Notes under the pieces: model-generated
What the model was told of the DNA's origin: nothing
Database searches by the model: none
The model's input: only the letters and a program-made list of their open reading frames with translations
In this document: piece by piece, positions 1 through 8,842 of the stretch
Layout: every line of letters begins with the position of its first letter
How positions within the stretch are numbered: position 1 is the stretch's first letter
From: an uncultured Atopobium sp.
Lineage (GTDB): Bacteria; Actinomycetota; Coriobacteriia; Coriobacteriales; Atopobiaceae
Direction: 5' to 3'
DNA length: 64,000 bases
NCBI GenBank assembly: GCA_938036925.1
Contig: CALHVU010000014.1
Location: 8,902-72,901, forward strand
Translations under genes and position numbers: made by a program

Positions 1-700
1 AAAGGCTCGTAGAGCTCAGATTGAGTCACTTGTGGCGGATGCTGCAAAAAAGTCCGGCAGAAGCGCCTCTGAGATTGAAATTGTGGCTGTCTCCAAAACT
101 GTTCCTGTTGAGGCCGTTCTTGCAGCTTATAAGGCTGGCTATAGGGTTTTTGGCGAGAATCGCCCGCAAGAGCTGACACATAAACTGACGTGTTTATCTG
201 AAACTCCTTTTGCGTCTGAGATATCTTTTGACATGATTGGTAATCTTCAGAAGAACAAGATTAACCAGGTAGTTGGTAAGGTTCGCTACATTCATTCAAT
301 TTCTTCCGAACATCTTGCAGAGGCGGTTTCAAAGCGTGCTGAGGTGAAGGGTACTGAGGAGTCTGTTCTACTTGAGGTAAACGTCTCCGCTGAAGCCTCA
401 AAATCGGGTTTCTCGCCAGAAGAAGTGTCTGAGTCTATTCAAAAGATTGTTGAGCTTCCGCACATTTCTGTTGTGGGTCTGATGACTATGGCACCAAAAG
501 ATGATCCAGAGCGCGCCAAGAGAACATTCTCAGGACTTCGAGAATTACGTGATCGCTTGAGCCAACAAGTTGGTTTGAAGTTAGATGTTCTTTCTTGTGG
601 CATGAGTGATGACTTTACGTATGCCATTGAAGAGGGTTCTACTACTATTCGCCTGGGTCGAGTATTGTTTGACCCAGCCTATACGTTGAGTGGGCACTAA
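1..700 (+). CDS. yggS: YggS-family PLP-homeostasis protein, 5' end outside the window
   Basis: This is a YggS/PLPBP-type pyridoxal-5'-phosphate binding protein, a cytosolic single-domain TIM barrel that buffers PLP and affects amino-acid balance. The reading frame is open from base 2, so the true start lies upstream; the GTG at 32 is internal, because the residues before it match the family N-terminus. Visible family signatures are VAVSKTVP with the PLP lysine, FGENRPQEL, IGNLQKNK, and the C-terminal GMSDDFTYAIEEGSTTIRLG phosphate-binding segment. It leads directly into sepF, the usual order in Gram-positive division clusters. Family assignment is secure; no enzymatic activity is claimed. Confidence 0.93.
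   Translation, partial: KARRAQIESLVADAAKKSGRSASEIEIVAVSKTVPVEAVLAAYKAGYRVFGENRPQELTHKLTCLSETPFASEISFDMIGNLQKNKINQVVGKVRYIHSISSEHLAEAVSKRAEVKGTEESVLLEVNVSAEASKSGFSPEEVSESIQKIVELPHISVVGLMTMAPKDDPERAKRTFSGLRELRDRLSQQVGLKLDVLSCGMSDDFTYAIEEGSTTIRLGRVLFDPAYTLSGH
406..420 (+). repeat. Exact copy of the 15-bp dispersed word GGGTTTCTCGCCAGA
   Basis: One of four perfect copies in the window of this 15-mer. This one lies inside yggS, where it encodes part of GFSPE using the Ser codon TCG. See the finding on the over-represented word. Confidence 0.7.
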
Positions 701-761
701 AATAGTTGCAAGTTTTTGATACAGTAGTAAGAAGTTACGTGCGTTACAGAAAGGCACAATG

Positions 762-1442
762 ATGAGCATTCTTGATACGCTAAGAGCAAAGCTTCGTGGT
801 GGTCAGGACGATGAGTACTACGACGATGAGTATTACGGCGATGAGGGCTATGACGAGGTAGACGAAGCTTCTCCTCGTTCGTACGATGATCGTGCACAGC
901 AAGGCTCTTCCAACAGACTACTGGGCAATCCATCCAGACCAGAGGCAGAAAGCGTTTCTGTTTACACGCGCTCTGGAAAGCCAATTAGCACCAATCCAGC
1001 TGCTTCTTATAATCCTCAGCAGGATATGCGCTCCCGTGCTTCTGCGTATGCATCTCGTCAGGAGCCTTCTGGATACACTCCTTCTTACGAGCATGCCGTG
1101 AGCCCAAATCTGCCAACTCCTGGTGATATTGGTCTTCGTCCTGTGAGCCGTACAAGCTATTCCGGACAGCTGCCACCATACGTTCTTCGTCCTGTTTCTT
1201 ATGACGATGTTCAGTCGGTAGTTCGCCGTGTTCGTACTGGTCAGCCAGTTGTCCTTATCTTTAAGAACACCAACATTGAGGTTGCCAAGAGAATTTTGGA
1301 CTTCAGTTTTGGTCTTTCTTATGGACTTGACGGAGCTGTTGAAGAAGTTGCTGACCGCGTTTTTGTTGTACTTCCTCATGGTGTCTCTTTGACGCAGGCT
1401 GATCTTGATAAGCTTGCTGATGAGGGCGAGATTACCAGGTAA
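762..1442 (+). CDS. sepF: Cell division protein SepF
   Basis: SepF polymerises beneath the membrane and anchors FtsZ filaments at the division site. The 226-residue protein has an amphipathic N-terminus (MSILDTLRAKL), a stretch rich in Asp, Glu and Tyr at about residues 15-40, a Pro/Ser-rich linker, and the conserved C-terminal beta/alpha SepF domain at about residues 140-220, beginning YVLRPVSYDDV. Two adjacent ATGs (759 and 762) are possible; 762 is preferred because GAAAGG at 749-754 is then seven bases away. It sits between yggS and yggT, the typical context. Its length is normal for actinobacteria. Confidence 0.95.
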   Translation: MSILDTLRAKLRGGQDDEYYDDEYYGDEGYDEVDEASPRSYDDRAQQGSSNRLLGNPSRPEAESVSVYTRSGKPISTNPAASYNPQQDMRSRASAYASRQEPSGYTPSYEHAVSPNLPTPGDIGLRPVSRTSYSGQLPPYVLRPVSYDDVQSVVRRVRTGQPVVLIFKNTNIEVAKRILDFSFGLSYGLDGAVEEVADRVFVVLPHGVSLTQADLDKLADEGEITR

Positions 1443-1454
1443 CTGGAGGTTTTT

Positions 1455-1733
1455 GTGTTTTCGTATTATGTTTTGAACGCGCTCTATACTTTGTTGAGGA
1501 TTTACAGCTTCTGCATTGTGGTATGGTGCCTGTCCTCTTGGATTACCGTTTCAAATGATTCGGTTAAAAACATTCTCGAGGCAATTGGCAAAATTGTTGA
1601 GCCATACCTCAGTGTGTTTAGGAACGTAATTCCTCCAATTTCTGGCGTTGACCTCTCACCGATTGTTGCACTTTTTGTGCTTAATCTTGTGGGACGTTTT
1701 GCCATTTCAACGCTGGGCTTTATACTAATATAA
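1455..1733 (+). CDS. YggT-family membrane protein
   Basis: A 92-residue integral membrane protein of the YggT family. It has a hydrophobic segment at about residues 3-27, a polar connector, and a second membrane segment at about 68-92. The start is GTG, preceded by GGAGG at spacing 7. Family members next to sepF and divIVA are associated with division and envelope maintenance, but a biochemical role is not established. It is 12 bp downstream of sepF and very likely cotranscribed. Confidence 0.88.
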   Translation: MFSYYVLNALYTLLRIYSFCIVVWCLSSWITVSNDSVKNILEAIGKIVEPYLSVFRNVIPPISGVDLSPIVALFVLNLVGRFAISTLGFILI

Positions 1734-1812
1734 GAAACTAGTTTGTCTTTGAATACAAACTGAGTAGTTATGATGTGTGGTACGTCTACTCGCAGACTGA
1801 AAGGGAACAAAG

Positions 1813-2448
1813 ATGGCAATCACACCAGCAGACATCGAGCAGCAGACATTCTCTCCTGCTGAGACCGGCTACAATCCAGAGGAAGTTGATGCATTTCTTG
1901 AGCAGCTCTCTTCTGAGGTTGATGCAATGCTTCAAAAGATCGCTGACCTTAAGGGCCGTCTGACCAGCACTGAGCAGCAGCTTGCTGCAGCACAGGCACA
2001 GGTTGCAAACCTTGAGGAGAATGCAAGCGTTCCTTCTGTTGAGGAGACAAACGCTGCAGCTATTGCTGCATCTGAGCACCAGATTTCTCAGGTCCTCATT
2101 GTTGCTCAGCAGAGCGCAGATAAGCTTGTTGCAGACGCTCGTGCAAACGCAGAGCGCATTCGCAACGAGGCAGACCAGAAGGCTCGTGAGGTTATCCGTC
2201 AGGCTCTTGCAGAGAAGCAGACTGAGCTTGATGAGATTGATCGCCTCAAGCAGTCCCGTGAGGACTTCCGCGCTGAGTACCGTAAGCTCCTCCAGCACTT
2301 CCTGGATGACGCAGACTCTGTCTTCCCAGAGACTGTTCTTACCAACAATGCTCCAACTGGTTCCCAGAATGCTGCTCAGCCTGCAGCTCAGCAGACTCAG
2401 ATTTCTGCACCTGCACCTGCAGCTGGTGACTTCAACGACCTTGACTAA
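1813..2448 (+). CDS. divIVA: DivIVA-type coiled-coil polarity/division protein
   Basis: DivIVA binds curved membrane at poles and septa and organises cell-wall synthesis. The 211-residue protein has the N-terminal membrane-binding module (MAITPADIEQQTFS, then GYNPEEVDAFLEQL), long coiled coil from about residue 30 to 165 rich in Ala, Gln and Glu, and a low-complexity Ala/Pro/Gln tail. It closes the sepF-yggT group, 79 bp after yggT, and ends in a strong terminator. Codon use is highly biased, consistent with an abundant protein. Confidence 0.93.
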   Translation: MAITPADIEQQTFSPAETGYNPEEVDAFLEQLSSEVDAMLQKIADLKGRLTSTEQQLAAAQAQVANLEENASVPSVEETNAAAIAASEHQISQVLIVAQQSADKLVADARANAERIRNEADQKAREVIRQALAEKQTELDEIDRLKQSREDFRAEYRKLLQHFLDDADSVFPETVLTNNAPTGSQNAAQPAAQQTQISAPAPAAGDFNDLD

Positions 2449-2475
2449 GTCTTAGGTCATTACCTTTGTACTGAT

Positions 2476-2510
2476 AAGCGCTCAGCCCTGCTGGGCGCTT
2501 TTTTGTATCA
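2476..2510 (+). terminator. Intrinsic terminator after divIVA
   Basis: The stem AAGCGCTCAGC pairs with GCTGGGCGCTT and is followed by a run of T. It lies between convergent divIVA and the minus-strand repair gene pair. Confidence 0.85.
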
Positions 2511-2529
2511 GTCATCTTAAGCGGCAGCT

Positions 2530-3588
2530 TTATAACCCAGAAGTAAGCTCTTTGTAGAATGTTTGCTTTTGTTCTATATGATGCACATCCTTTCTGTTTT
2601 CTCGCCCCTGATAGCGAGCAGGTACGCCTTGGCTACGCGCAGCTTCTGCATTTGTGCTTGCAGTGAGTTCGGTTAGTCCCTGCCACACACGCTTAGGCAT
2701 CCAATGAGCACGTAGGTCATATCCTCTTTCTGCTGGTCCACGACCCTCTAGACCAACTCCCTCATAGAAGCGCCTCCACATGGCTTGCACGTATTTCTCA
2801 TCAGTCGCAAGGTCTGTTCTAGAGAGCAGATCTTCCAAAGAGGCATCGTCCAGCTGAATTGTTCCAAAGGTCTTCATTTCTGGTGCATAAAAACTGACTA
2901 TATGATGAGCTGGATCAACAATAAAAAACCGCTCTGTACTCATCCGTTTGACAAAGTAATTGCAAGTTAGTGGCACTACGTTTGCATTAGGTTGAAATAC
3001 AGACATAAAAGAGCCATCTGACATGCGAGAAAACCGCACAAATTGCCGCGTATGCTCTCGTTCAGTTTCTACCTGCCTAGCCAGGGCATTAAACTCTGCC
3101 ACGGTTGGGTCTGCAATATCTTCAAGGGCTCCTACACCATAGGAGAATGCAAGACGAATGTATCGATGCACAATCTCCGGCATGGCGTATGCATCTGAAG
3201 CGCATGCCAGAACAATGCGACGTGTTATTTCTCTTGTGCCTACTTTCTTCTCTAGCCCAGTTAGAACTCGTTTAGCCAAGGCTACTACTGAGTCATCAGA
3301 AGGGTCTGGTCCACAGAGAACATGCTCCCCAAGGCTAGGCTGACAAAAGTTTTCTCTAACAAGACGTACGTGTGCCGGGTTAGCATGTGAGAGATAAGTG
3401 AGCCCTACAGCCCCTACAACGCCTTCTAAGCTTGGATTACAGGAGATAACAACCTTCTGAGGCTTGGAGAGTCTTGTAAGCCTTTGAACAAGCGAGACAA
3501 GCTCTACGCTCTGATTAGAAGAGCCTGAGTTGAGAGGACTCAATACGGCGTCTTGTTTTGTTGTACGAACTTGCTTTGGCATCAGCAA
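2530..3588 (-). CDS. TIGR03915-type putative DNA metabolism/repair protein
   Basis: This 352-residue protein matches the family always found beside a radical SAM partner (TIGR03915, with a DUF4130 region). Recognisable parts are the central FVRFSRMSDGSFMSVFQP and the FVKRMSTERFFIVDPAHH segment at about residues 180-235, and a C-terminal motif around HWMPKRVWQGL. The biochemical role is unknown; co-occurrence suggests the pair acts on DNA lesions. Its 5' end overlaps the 3' end of the upstream radical SAM gene by 74 bp, indicating translational coupling. The N-terminal 30 residues are poorly conserved in character, so a start slightly further in is possible. Confidence 0.82.
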   Translation of the reverse strand: MLMPKQVRTTKQDAVLSPLNSGSSNQSVELVSLVQRLTRLSKPQKVVISCNPSLEGVVGAVGLTYLSHANPAHVRLVRENFCQPSLGEHVLCGPDPSDDSVVALAKRVLTGLEKKVGTREITRRIVLACASDAYAMPEIVHRYIRLAFSYGVGALEDIADPTVAEFNALARQVETEREHTRQFVRFSRMSDGSFMSVFQPNANVVPLTCNYFVKRMSTERFFIVDPAHHIVSFYAPEMKTFGTIQLDDASLEDLLSRTDLATDEKYVQAMWRRFYEGVGLEGRGPAERGYDLRAHWMPKRVWQGLTELTASTNAEAARSQGVPARYQGRENRKDVHHIEQKQTFYKELTSGL

Positions 3589-4924
3589 TTACCCTCTGTT
3601 TAATCAGTTCTTGGTCAAGTGGAGCTGAGGCATCCCTTACGCCACAGCAGGTGAGAAAGTGATGAGATCGTTTGAGCTGTATTCCCAGCCGTTTAAGATC
3701 ATCAAAGGTGAGGCGAGATCGTCTTCTTGCAGCAATAATTCTTCGTGCGCCGGTAGGGCCAATACCGGGCACTCGTAAAAGTATTTCTAGTGGTGCATCC
3801 ATAATCTCTACAGGAAATTGATTAAGATGTGCCAGCGCCCATCCAAGCTTTGGATCAATTTCTAAATCAAGCCAAGGTGCTTCTGGAGAAACCAACTCAT
3901 CAGGAGAAAACGCATAGTAGCGCATAAGCCAATCAGCCTGGTAAAGACGGTGTTCTCTACGCAGGGGAACAGGAGTGTCCAACTCAGGAAGACGATGGTC
4001 TTCTATAACAGGAATATAGGCAGAGAAGAATACTCGTTTCAATTCAAATTGCTGATAAAGCGCTTGCGATAAGTGCAATATTTGATTGTCTGATTCCGGA
4101 GAAGCTCCAATAATAATTTGCGTTGATTGCCCGGCAGGCGAGAAGGACCTCTTGCCTGAAGACACCCTTGATGAGCGCATAAAGGTATTCTTCAAGCAGT
4201 TTGAACGAAGAGCTAAACCTTCTTTTATAATCTGCTTCTGAGTAGGAATAACAATGCCCTTAGATTTCCCAGCAGACTTCACAATGCCCGTTGATGCATT
4301 TTTAGCTTCAAGCAATTGCCTTTCTTCAGAGACGCGTAGGCGGTGAATGAAAGACATGGGTTTAGTAACCGTTTCTGCATTTTTATGAGGGCAAAGTTTA
4401 GTAAGCGAGGCCGAGCTAGGCAACTCCAGGTTGACGGAGAGTCTATCCGCTAAACGGCCAATAGTATCAATAAGACCTGGATCTGTTCCGGGAATTACTT
4501 TTGCATGAACATAGCCGTTAAAGAGCAACTCATTCCTAAGGTAGGAGAGGCATTCAATCATGAGTTCTGTGGTGTGGTCTGGCGATCCTATAACACCTGA
4601 GGAAAGAAAGAGCCCCTCTATGTAATTTCTTTTATAGAAATCTACGGTAAGTTCTGCTAGTTCCTGTGGTGTAAAGGTAGCCCGCTTGGTTTGTGCAGAA
4701 GATCTATTGACGCAGTAAGCACAGTCATAACAACAAGCATTAGAAAGTAAAACTTTTAGCAGCGTAATGCAGCGGCCATCAGGAGCAAATGAGTGGCAAC
4801 AGCCGGCCGCTGAGGCCATTCCTACCTTTCCTACCTGCGGATCTCTGTCTACACCAGAAGAAGTGCACGCCGCGTCAAATTTGGCTGCATCTGCAAGTAT
4901 GGTGAGTTTATCAAGAGTATCCAT
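3515..4924 (-). CDS. Putative DNA modification/repair radical SAM protein (TIGR03916 type)
   Basis: A 469-residue radical SAM enzyme. The 4Fe-4S cysteines are C64, C68 and C71 in the motif CYDCAYC, and an additional conserved Cys/His cluster (GCCHSF) precedes it at 41-46. The C-terminal third carries a helix-hairpin-helix motif (RVPGIGPTGARRIIAARR, about residues 385-402) typical of non-sequence-specific DNA binding. Family knowledge places it with the TIGR03915 partner, which follows directly and overlaps. The likely role is SAM-dependent repair or modification of a DNA base, similar in logic to spore photoproduct lyase, but the substrate is unknown. Confidence 0.85.
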   Translation of the reverse strand: MDTLDKLTILADAAKFDAACTSSGVDRDPQVGKVGMASAAGCCHSFAPDGRCITLLKVLLSNACCYDCAYCVNRSSAQTKRATFTPQELAELTVDFYKRNYIEGLFLSSGVIGSPDHTTELMIECLSYLRNELLFNGYVHAKVIPGTDPGLIDTIGRLADRLSVNLELPSSASLTKLCPHKNAETVTKPMSFIHRLRVSEERQLLEAKNASTGIVKSAGKSKGIVIPTQKQIIKEGLALRSNCLKNTFMRSSRVSSGKRSFSPAGQSTQIIIGASPESDNQILHLSQALYQQFELKRVFFSAYIPVIEDHRLPELDTPVPLRREHRLYQADWLMRYYAFSPDELVSPEAPWLDLEIDPKLGWALAHLNQFPVEIMDAPLEILLRVPGIGPTGARRIIAARRRSRLTFDDLKRLGIQLKRSHHFLTCCGVRDASAPLDQELIKQRVIADAKASSYNKTRRRIESSQLRLF

Positions 4925-5102
4925 GGCAGCAACTTTCTACTTGAAAATAGAACGTCTGTTCGTATACTTAGACTATCACGAATGGGGAAGAAGTAAAGAA
5001 AAATCTAGAACAAATGTTTGTCATTTTAAAACCGCAGAAAGAATGTGAATGACGTGTGAAGGATGTATACTTTTCCCATCAGCAACTGCGGAAGGAATGG
5101 CC

Positions 5103-6527
5103 ATGAGCATACAGAAAAACAGCTCTTCACCATGCCTTTCTCGCCCCGTGAATTTACAAGTTCCCACGTATGCCTTGCGTGCATTAGAAGTTCTTGAAGA
5201 TGCTGGATTTGAGGCGTGGATTGTAGGCGGCTGGGTACGAGACGCTCTACGTGGTTCATTTGCTCATGATATAGACATCACAACATCGGCAACGTGGCAG
5301 CAGAGTAAAGCAGCTTTTGTGGCTGCAGACATTCCTGTGCATGAAACAGGTATTGCATATGGAACCGTTACTGCTGTTGTCGAGCAACGCCCTATTGAGG
5401 TCACAACGTATCGCTGTGACGGAGAATACTTGGACGGTCGTCGTCCTGATTCTGTGCAGTTTGTCTCTCGTATAGAGGAAGATCTTGCTCGTAGAGACTT
5501 CACTATTAATGCAATGGCATATCACCCAAAGAGGGGATTGCTTGATTTTTATGGCGGTCAAGAAGATTTATCTGCACGCGTAATTCGCGCTGTTGGGGAG
5601 CCTAAGGTTCGCTTTACAGAGGACGCTCTTCGCATGCTTCGAGCATTGCGGTTTGCATGCAGACTCTCGTTTTCAATTGAGGAGAAGACACATCAGGCAC
5701 TTACTGAGTGTGCGCCGCTACTCTCTCAGGTTGCATCTGAGCGTATTGGTTCGGAAGTGGCTCAGATTGTTGAGGCTGGCCATACTGCCCATGCTATCAA
5801 GCTGGGATTTCCTGTTCTAGCGATAGCAATTCCAGAGCTCTTACCACTTCAAAACTTTGATCAAAGAAGTCCGTATCATGCTTATGACGTGCTGGAACAT
5901 ACAGCTCGAGTCTGCTCTGCAACAGAGGCTCTTACAGCAGGGTGTGCTACTCCCGCTCTTAGGTGGGCGGCGCTTCTACATGATATTGCAAAGCCAGAAA
6001 TGTTTAGCGTTGACGCAGATGGAAGAGGCCATTTTTATGGTCATCCAGAAAAAGGTGCAATCGTAGCAAAAGCCTTGCTTAAACGTTTAGCTTTATCGCA
6101 GCATTTGAGTAATGAAGTTTGTGCTCTTGTGGCATTGCATGACTATGATGTGGACGTTACAACCGCGTCGCTTAGGCATATGGTTGCCCTGTTAGCCGAG
6201 GCAAGCAAATCGGATGGCATTGCCCTTGCGTATGACCTTTTGACGTTGAAGCAGGCTGATGCCTTGGCAAAGGCAAATCCGTATCGCAGCTACGCAGTAA
6301 CGCTTGAGGCTATGAGAGAGCTCCTCTTACACGAGGCAAAACAAGAAATTGCTCAGCATCCACAAGAGTTGTGCGTTTCGGGCGCAGAAATTATGGAAGC
6401 ACTTTCTCTTCAGCCAGGACCTGCTGTGGGTGTGTGTCAACGTAGGCTTTTTGAGCTTTATTTAGCAGGTCAAGTGGAGAATAGGAAAGAAGATCTTCTC
6501 GCCATTCTCTCTAAGGGTAATTGGTAA
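5103..6527 (+). CDS. cca: CCA-adding tRNA nucleotidyltransferase
   Basis: The enzyme adds or repairs the 3' CCA of tRNAs. The 474-residue protein has the class II nucleotidyltransferase head: the GGWVRDAL loop, the DIDITT metal-binding aspartates, and RRDFTINAMAY with the template-like RRD. A central tRNA-binding region and an HD domain (LLHDIAKP, about residues 290-400) follow. The start at 5103 is chosen because GGAAGG at 5089-5094 is eight bases away; the upstream in-frame ATGs lack spacing. The gene is monocistronic and divergent from the repair pair. Several tRNAs in the window already encode CCA, so the role may be partly repair. Confidence 0.93.
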   Translation: MSIQKNSSSPCLSRPVNLQVPTYALRALEVLEDAGFEAWIVGGWVRDALRGSFAHDIDITTSATWQQSKAAFVAADIPVHETGIAYGTVTAVVEQRPIEVTTYRCDGEYLDGRRPDSVQFVSRIEEDLARRDFTINAMAYHPKRGLLDFYGGQEDLSARVIRAVGEPKVRFTEDALRMLRALRFACRLSFSIEEKTHQALTECAPLLSQVASERIGSEVAQIVEAGHTAHAIKLGFPVLAIAIPELLPLQNFDQRSPYHAYDVLEHTARVCSATEALTAGCATPALRWAALLHDIAKPEMFSVDADGRGHFYGHPEKGAIVAKALLKRLALSQHLSNEVCALVALHDYDVDVTTASLRHMVALLAEASKSDGIALAYDLLTLKQADALAKANPYRSYAVTLEAMRELLLHEAKQEIAQHPQELCVSGAEIMEALSLQPGPAVGVCQRRLFELYLAGQVENRKEDLLAILSKGNW

Positions 6528-6670
6528 AAATAATAAAGAGTGCCAGATTAAAACAATAAAAAAGTCAGGCCTTTGTATTTTTCTAGGTTCGGCAAAACGG
6601 TATAGTAAGCATAAAAAATTATCAGAGAGGCGTCATTTTATATGACGGATAGTGTCGTATGGGGGAGTTC

Positions 6671-7384
6671 ATGGGCGAGAAGCGCGATTATATTACGTTA
6701 GAAGTCATACATCACAATGCTTATGAACAGCAGCCTACAGAAGAACCCGAGACTCCAGCGCCTTCTAATTCTCATATTCGTGCCGAAGCTCGTACTAAGA
6801 AAAGTGCAGCTACACGTAAGCGTATTATGCACGAGACAACCAAGCTTATGCTTGCTCGTGGAAATACCAATTTCAAAATGAGTGAGATTTCTGATAGAGC
6901 TCGTCTTTCAAAAGGTGCGCTGTATTACTACTTTTCCGATAGAGAGCCCCTTTTGCAGGCAATCTTTGACGAGAGTGTTGATGAGCTTGCAAAAGATATT
7001 GCGCATACCATTGGTAATAAGCCCGCCTCAAAAGAGACGCTTCACGCAATCATCGCTCAACTTGCTGCTCATATTTTGCCTGACTCACCTTTGGTTTTGG
7101 CTTTAATTAACAAGCTTGCAAGCTCTGAGCAGGCGCTTATTACCAACATTGAAGGACCACTTTCTCGCGTGGTTGTTCTCCTTGCTAACCAGCTAGAGAT
7201 GGGAAAATTGCAGGGATTTATTCGCCAAAGCGTTGATTCAAGACTTGCTGCCTGTTCTATTACGGGGGCATTGGTTCTCTCGGCTATTGGTCTGATGGGA
7301 GAGCGTCACGGTGCGGAGGGTTCTGATGAGCTTGCACAGAATCTGCTAGATATGACACTTGCGGGCATTGGAATAGATGAGTAA
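6671..7384 (+). CDS. TetR/AcrR-family transcriptional regulator
   Basis: A 237-residue regulator with a roughly 40-residue polar N-terminal extension before the TetR helix-turn-helix. The HTH spans about residues 45-95 and includes TRKRIMHETTKLMLARG and the recognition segment RARLSKGALYYYF. The remaining helices form a ligand-binding/dimer domain with no recognisable effector signature. ATG 6671 is preferred to 6659, since GGGGGAG lies just ahead of it; no ribosome site precedes 6659. It has no obvious target gene beside it: metK follows after a terminator. Confidence 0.85.
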   Translation: MGEKRDYITLEVIHHNAYEQQPTEEPETPAPSNSHIRAEARTKKSAATRKRIMHETTKLMLARGNTNFKMSEISDRARLSKGALYYYFSDREPLLQAIFDESVDELAKDIAHTIGNKPASKETLHAIIAQLAAHILPDSPLVLALINKLASSEQALITNIEGPLSRVVVLLANQLEMGKLQGFIRQSVDSRLAACSITGALVLSAIGLMGERHGAEGSDELAQNLLDMTLAGIGIDE

Positions 7385-7425
7385 TCATACGTATTTTTGC
7401 ATAATTCCAGGTTAACTATGCTATT

Positions 7426-7454
7426 TAAAGAGCGCCCTTGTGGTGCTCTTTTTT
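7426..7454 (+). terminator. Intrinsic terminator after the TetR gene
   Basis: The stem AGAGCGCC pairs with GGTGCTCT and is followed by TTTTTT. It separates the regulator from metK. Confidence 0.75.
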
Positions 7455-7574
7455 CAAATTTTCTTGACTGATCCTGCTCAAAAGTGTCTTTGGTGGGTAT
7501 AGTAAGAGTAGTTGCGCGTAGAAGAACGCAAACATTCTGCATAAGCAGAGAAGCCATGCGTGAAAGGACAGTTC

Positions 7575-8837
7575 ATGGCACACAAAAACCATTTGTTTAC
7601 CTCAGAAAGTGTTACTGAGGGACATCCAGACAAGGTTTGCGATCAGATTTCTGACGCAATTCTTGATGCAATCCTGGCAAAAGAGGCGGAGCTTGAAGAG
7701 CGTGGGTACGTTTCTCCAAGTGGTGTTCCTGCTTGCTTGGACAACGTTCGTTGTGCATGTGAGACTTTTGCTACTACAGGAACTATTGTGGTAGCAGGAG
7801 AGATCCGCACTCAATCCTACGTTGATGTCCAGGAGATTGTTCGTAATACTCTCAGAAATATTGGCTACGACCGCGCTAAGTATGGTTTTGACTGCGAGAC
7901 CTGCGGCGTTTTAAGCCTCATTCACGAACAAAGCCCCGATATTGCTCAGGGCGTTGATCAGTCCTATGACACGCAGGCAGGACGTACTACCGATCCGCTT
8001 GATCTTATCGGCGCAGGCGATCAGGGTATGATGTTTGGCTTTGCCTCTGATGAAACTGATGTTCTTATGCCAATGCCAGCTTACCTGGCTCAGCGTCTGG
8101 CTCAGCGCCTTTCAGAGGTACGTAAGTCTGGCGAGGTTGAGTACTTGCGTCCAGATGGTAAGACTCAGGTTACCGTTCGTTATGAGGACGAGAAACCCGT
8201 TGAGGTCACCGCTATTGTTGTTTCCACGCAGCACGCTCCAGAGATTGAGGACATGTCCGTTATCAAGCAGGACATGATTGACCACGTTATTGCTCCTGTT
8301 ATGAGCGAGGTCAACATTGCTTGGGATAACGCTGACATTTACGTTAATCCAACTGGTCGCTTTGTTGTTGGCGGACCTATGGGAGACACAGGTCTTACCG
8401 GTAGAAAGATTATTGTTGATACCTATGGCGGTATGGGCCGTCATGGTGGCGGCGCTTTCTCTGGAAAGGATTGCACCAAGGTTGACCGTTCAGCAGCATA
8501 TGCAGCGCGCTGGGTTGCCAAAAACGTCGTAGCAGCAGGCCTTGCAAAGAAGTGTGAAGTTCAGCTTGCCTACGCCATTGGTGTTTCTCATCCACTGTCT
8601 ATCATGGTTGATACCTTTGGCACTGGTATTGTTGATGATGCTGTTATTGAGCAGGCTATCGAGAAGGTCTTTGATCTTCGTCCTGGTGCCATTATCAGAG
8701 ATCTTAAGCTGCGCCGTCCTATCTTCTCTAAGACAGCGGCATACGGACACTTTGGCCGCAAAGACCCAGACTTCACATGGGAAGCAACTGATCGTGTTCA
8801 GGAGCTTAAGGATGCAGTTTCTGCAATTCAGGCATAA
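7575..8837 (+). CDS. metK: S-adenosylmethionine synthetase
   Basis: MetK makes S-adenosylmethionine from methionine and ATP as a cytosolic tetramer. The 420-residue sequence is full length and shows FTSESVTEGHPDK at the N-terminus, the GAGDQGMMFGFA ATP-binding motif, GGGAFSGKDCTKVDRS, and the C-terminal GHFGRKDPDFTWE. The start is ATG 7575, with AAAGGA at a suitable distance; an in-frame GTG 15 bp earlier has none. No SAM riboswitch is visible in the roughly 120 bp between the preceding terminator and the start. SAM made here serves the two radical SAM enzymes in the window among others. Confidence 0.97.
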   Translation: MAHKNHLFTSESVTEGHPDKVCDQISDAILDAILAKEAELEERGYVSPSGVPACLDNVRCACETFATTGTIVVAGEIRTQSYVDVQEIVRNTLRNIGYDRAKYGFDCETCGVLSLIHEQSPDIAQGVDQSYDTQAGRTTDPLDLIGAGDQGMMFGFASDETDVLMPMPAYLAQRLAQRLSEVRKSGEVEYLRPDGKTQVTVRYEDEKPVEVTAIVVSTQHAPEIEDMSVIKQDMIDHVIAPVMSEVNIAWDNADIYVNPTGRFVVGGPMGDTGLTGRKIIVDTYGGMGRHGGGAFSGKDCTKVDRSAAYAARWVAKNVVAAGLAKKCEVQLAYAIGVSHPLSIMVDTFGTGIVDDAVIEQAIEKVFDLRPGAIIRDLKLRRPIFSKTAAYGHFGRKDPDFTWEATDRVQELKDAVSAIQA

Positions 8838-8842
8838 CGTTC

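Noticed and set aside
7455..7574. A SAM riboswitch ahead of metK
   Set aside because: The interval is short and lacks the conserved SAM-I or SAM-II sequence blocks.
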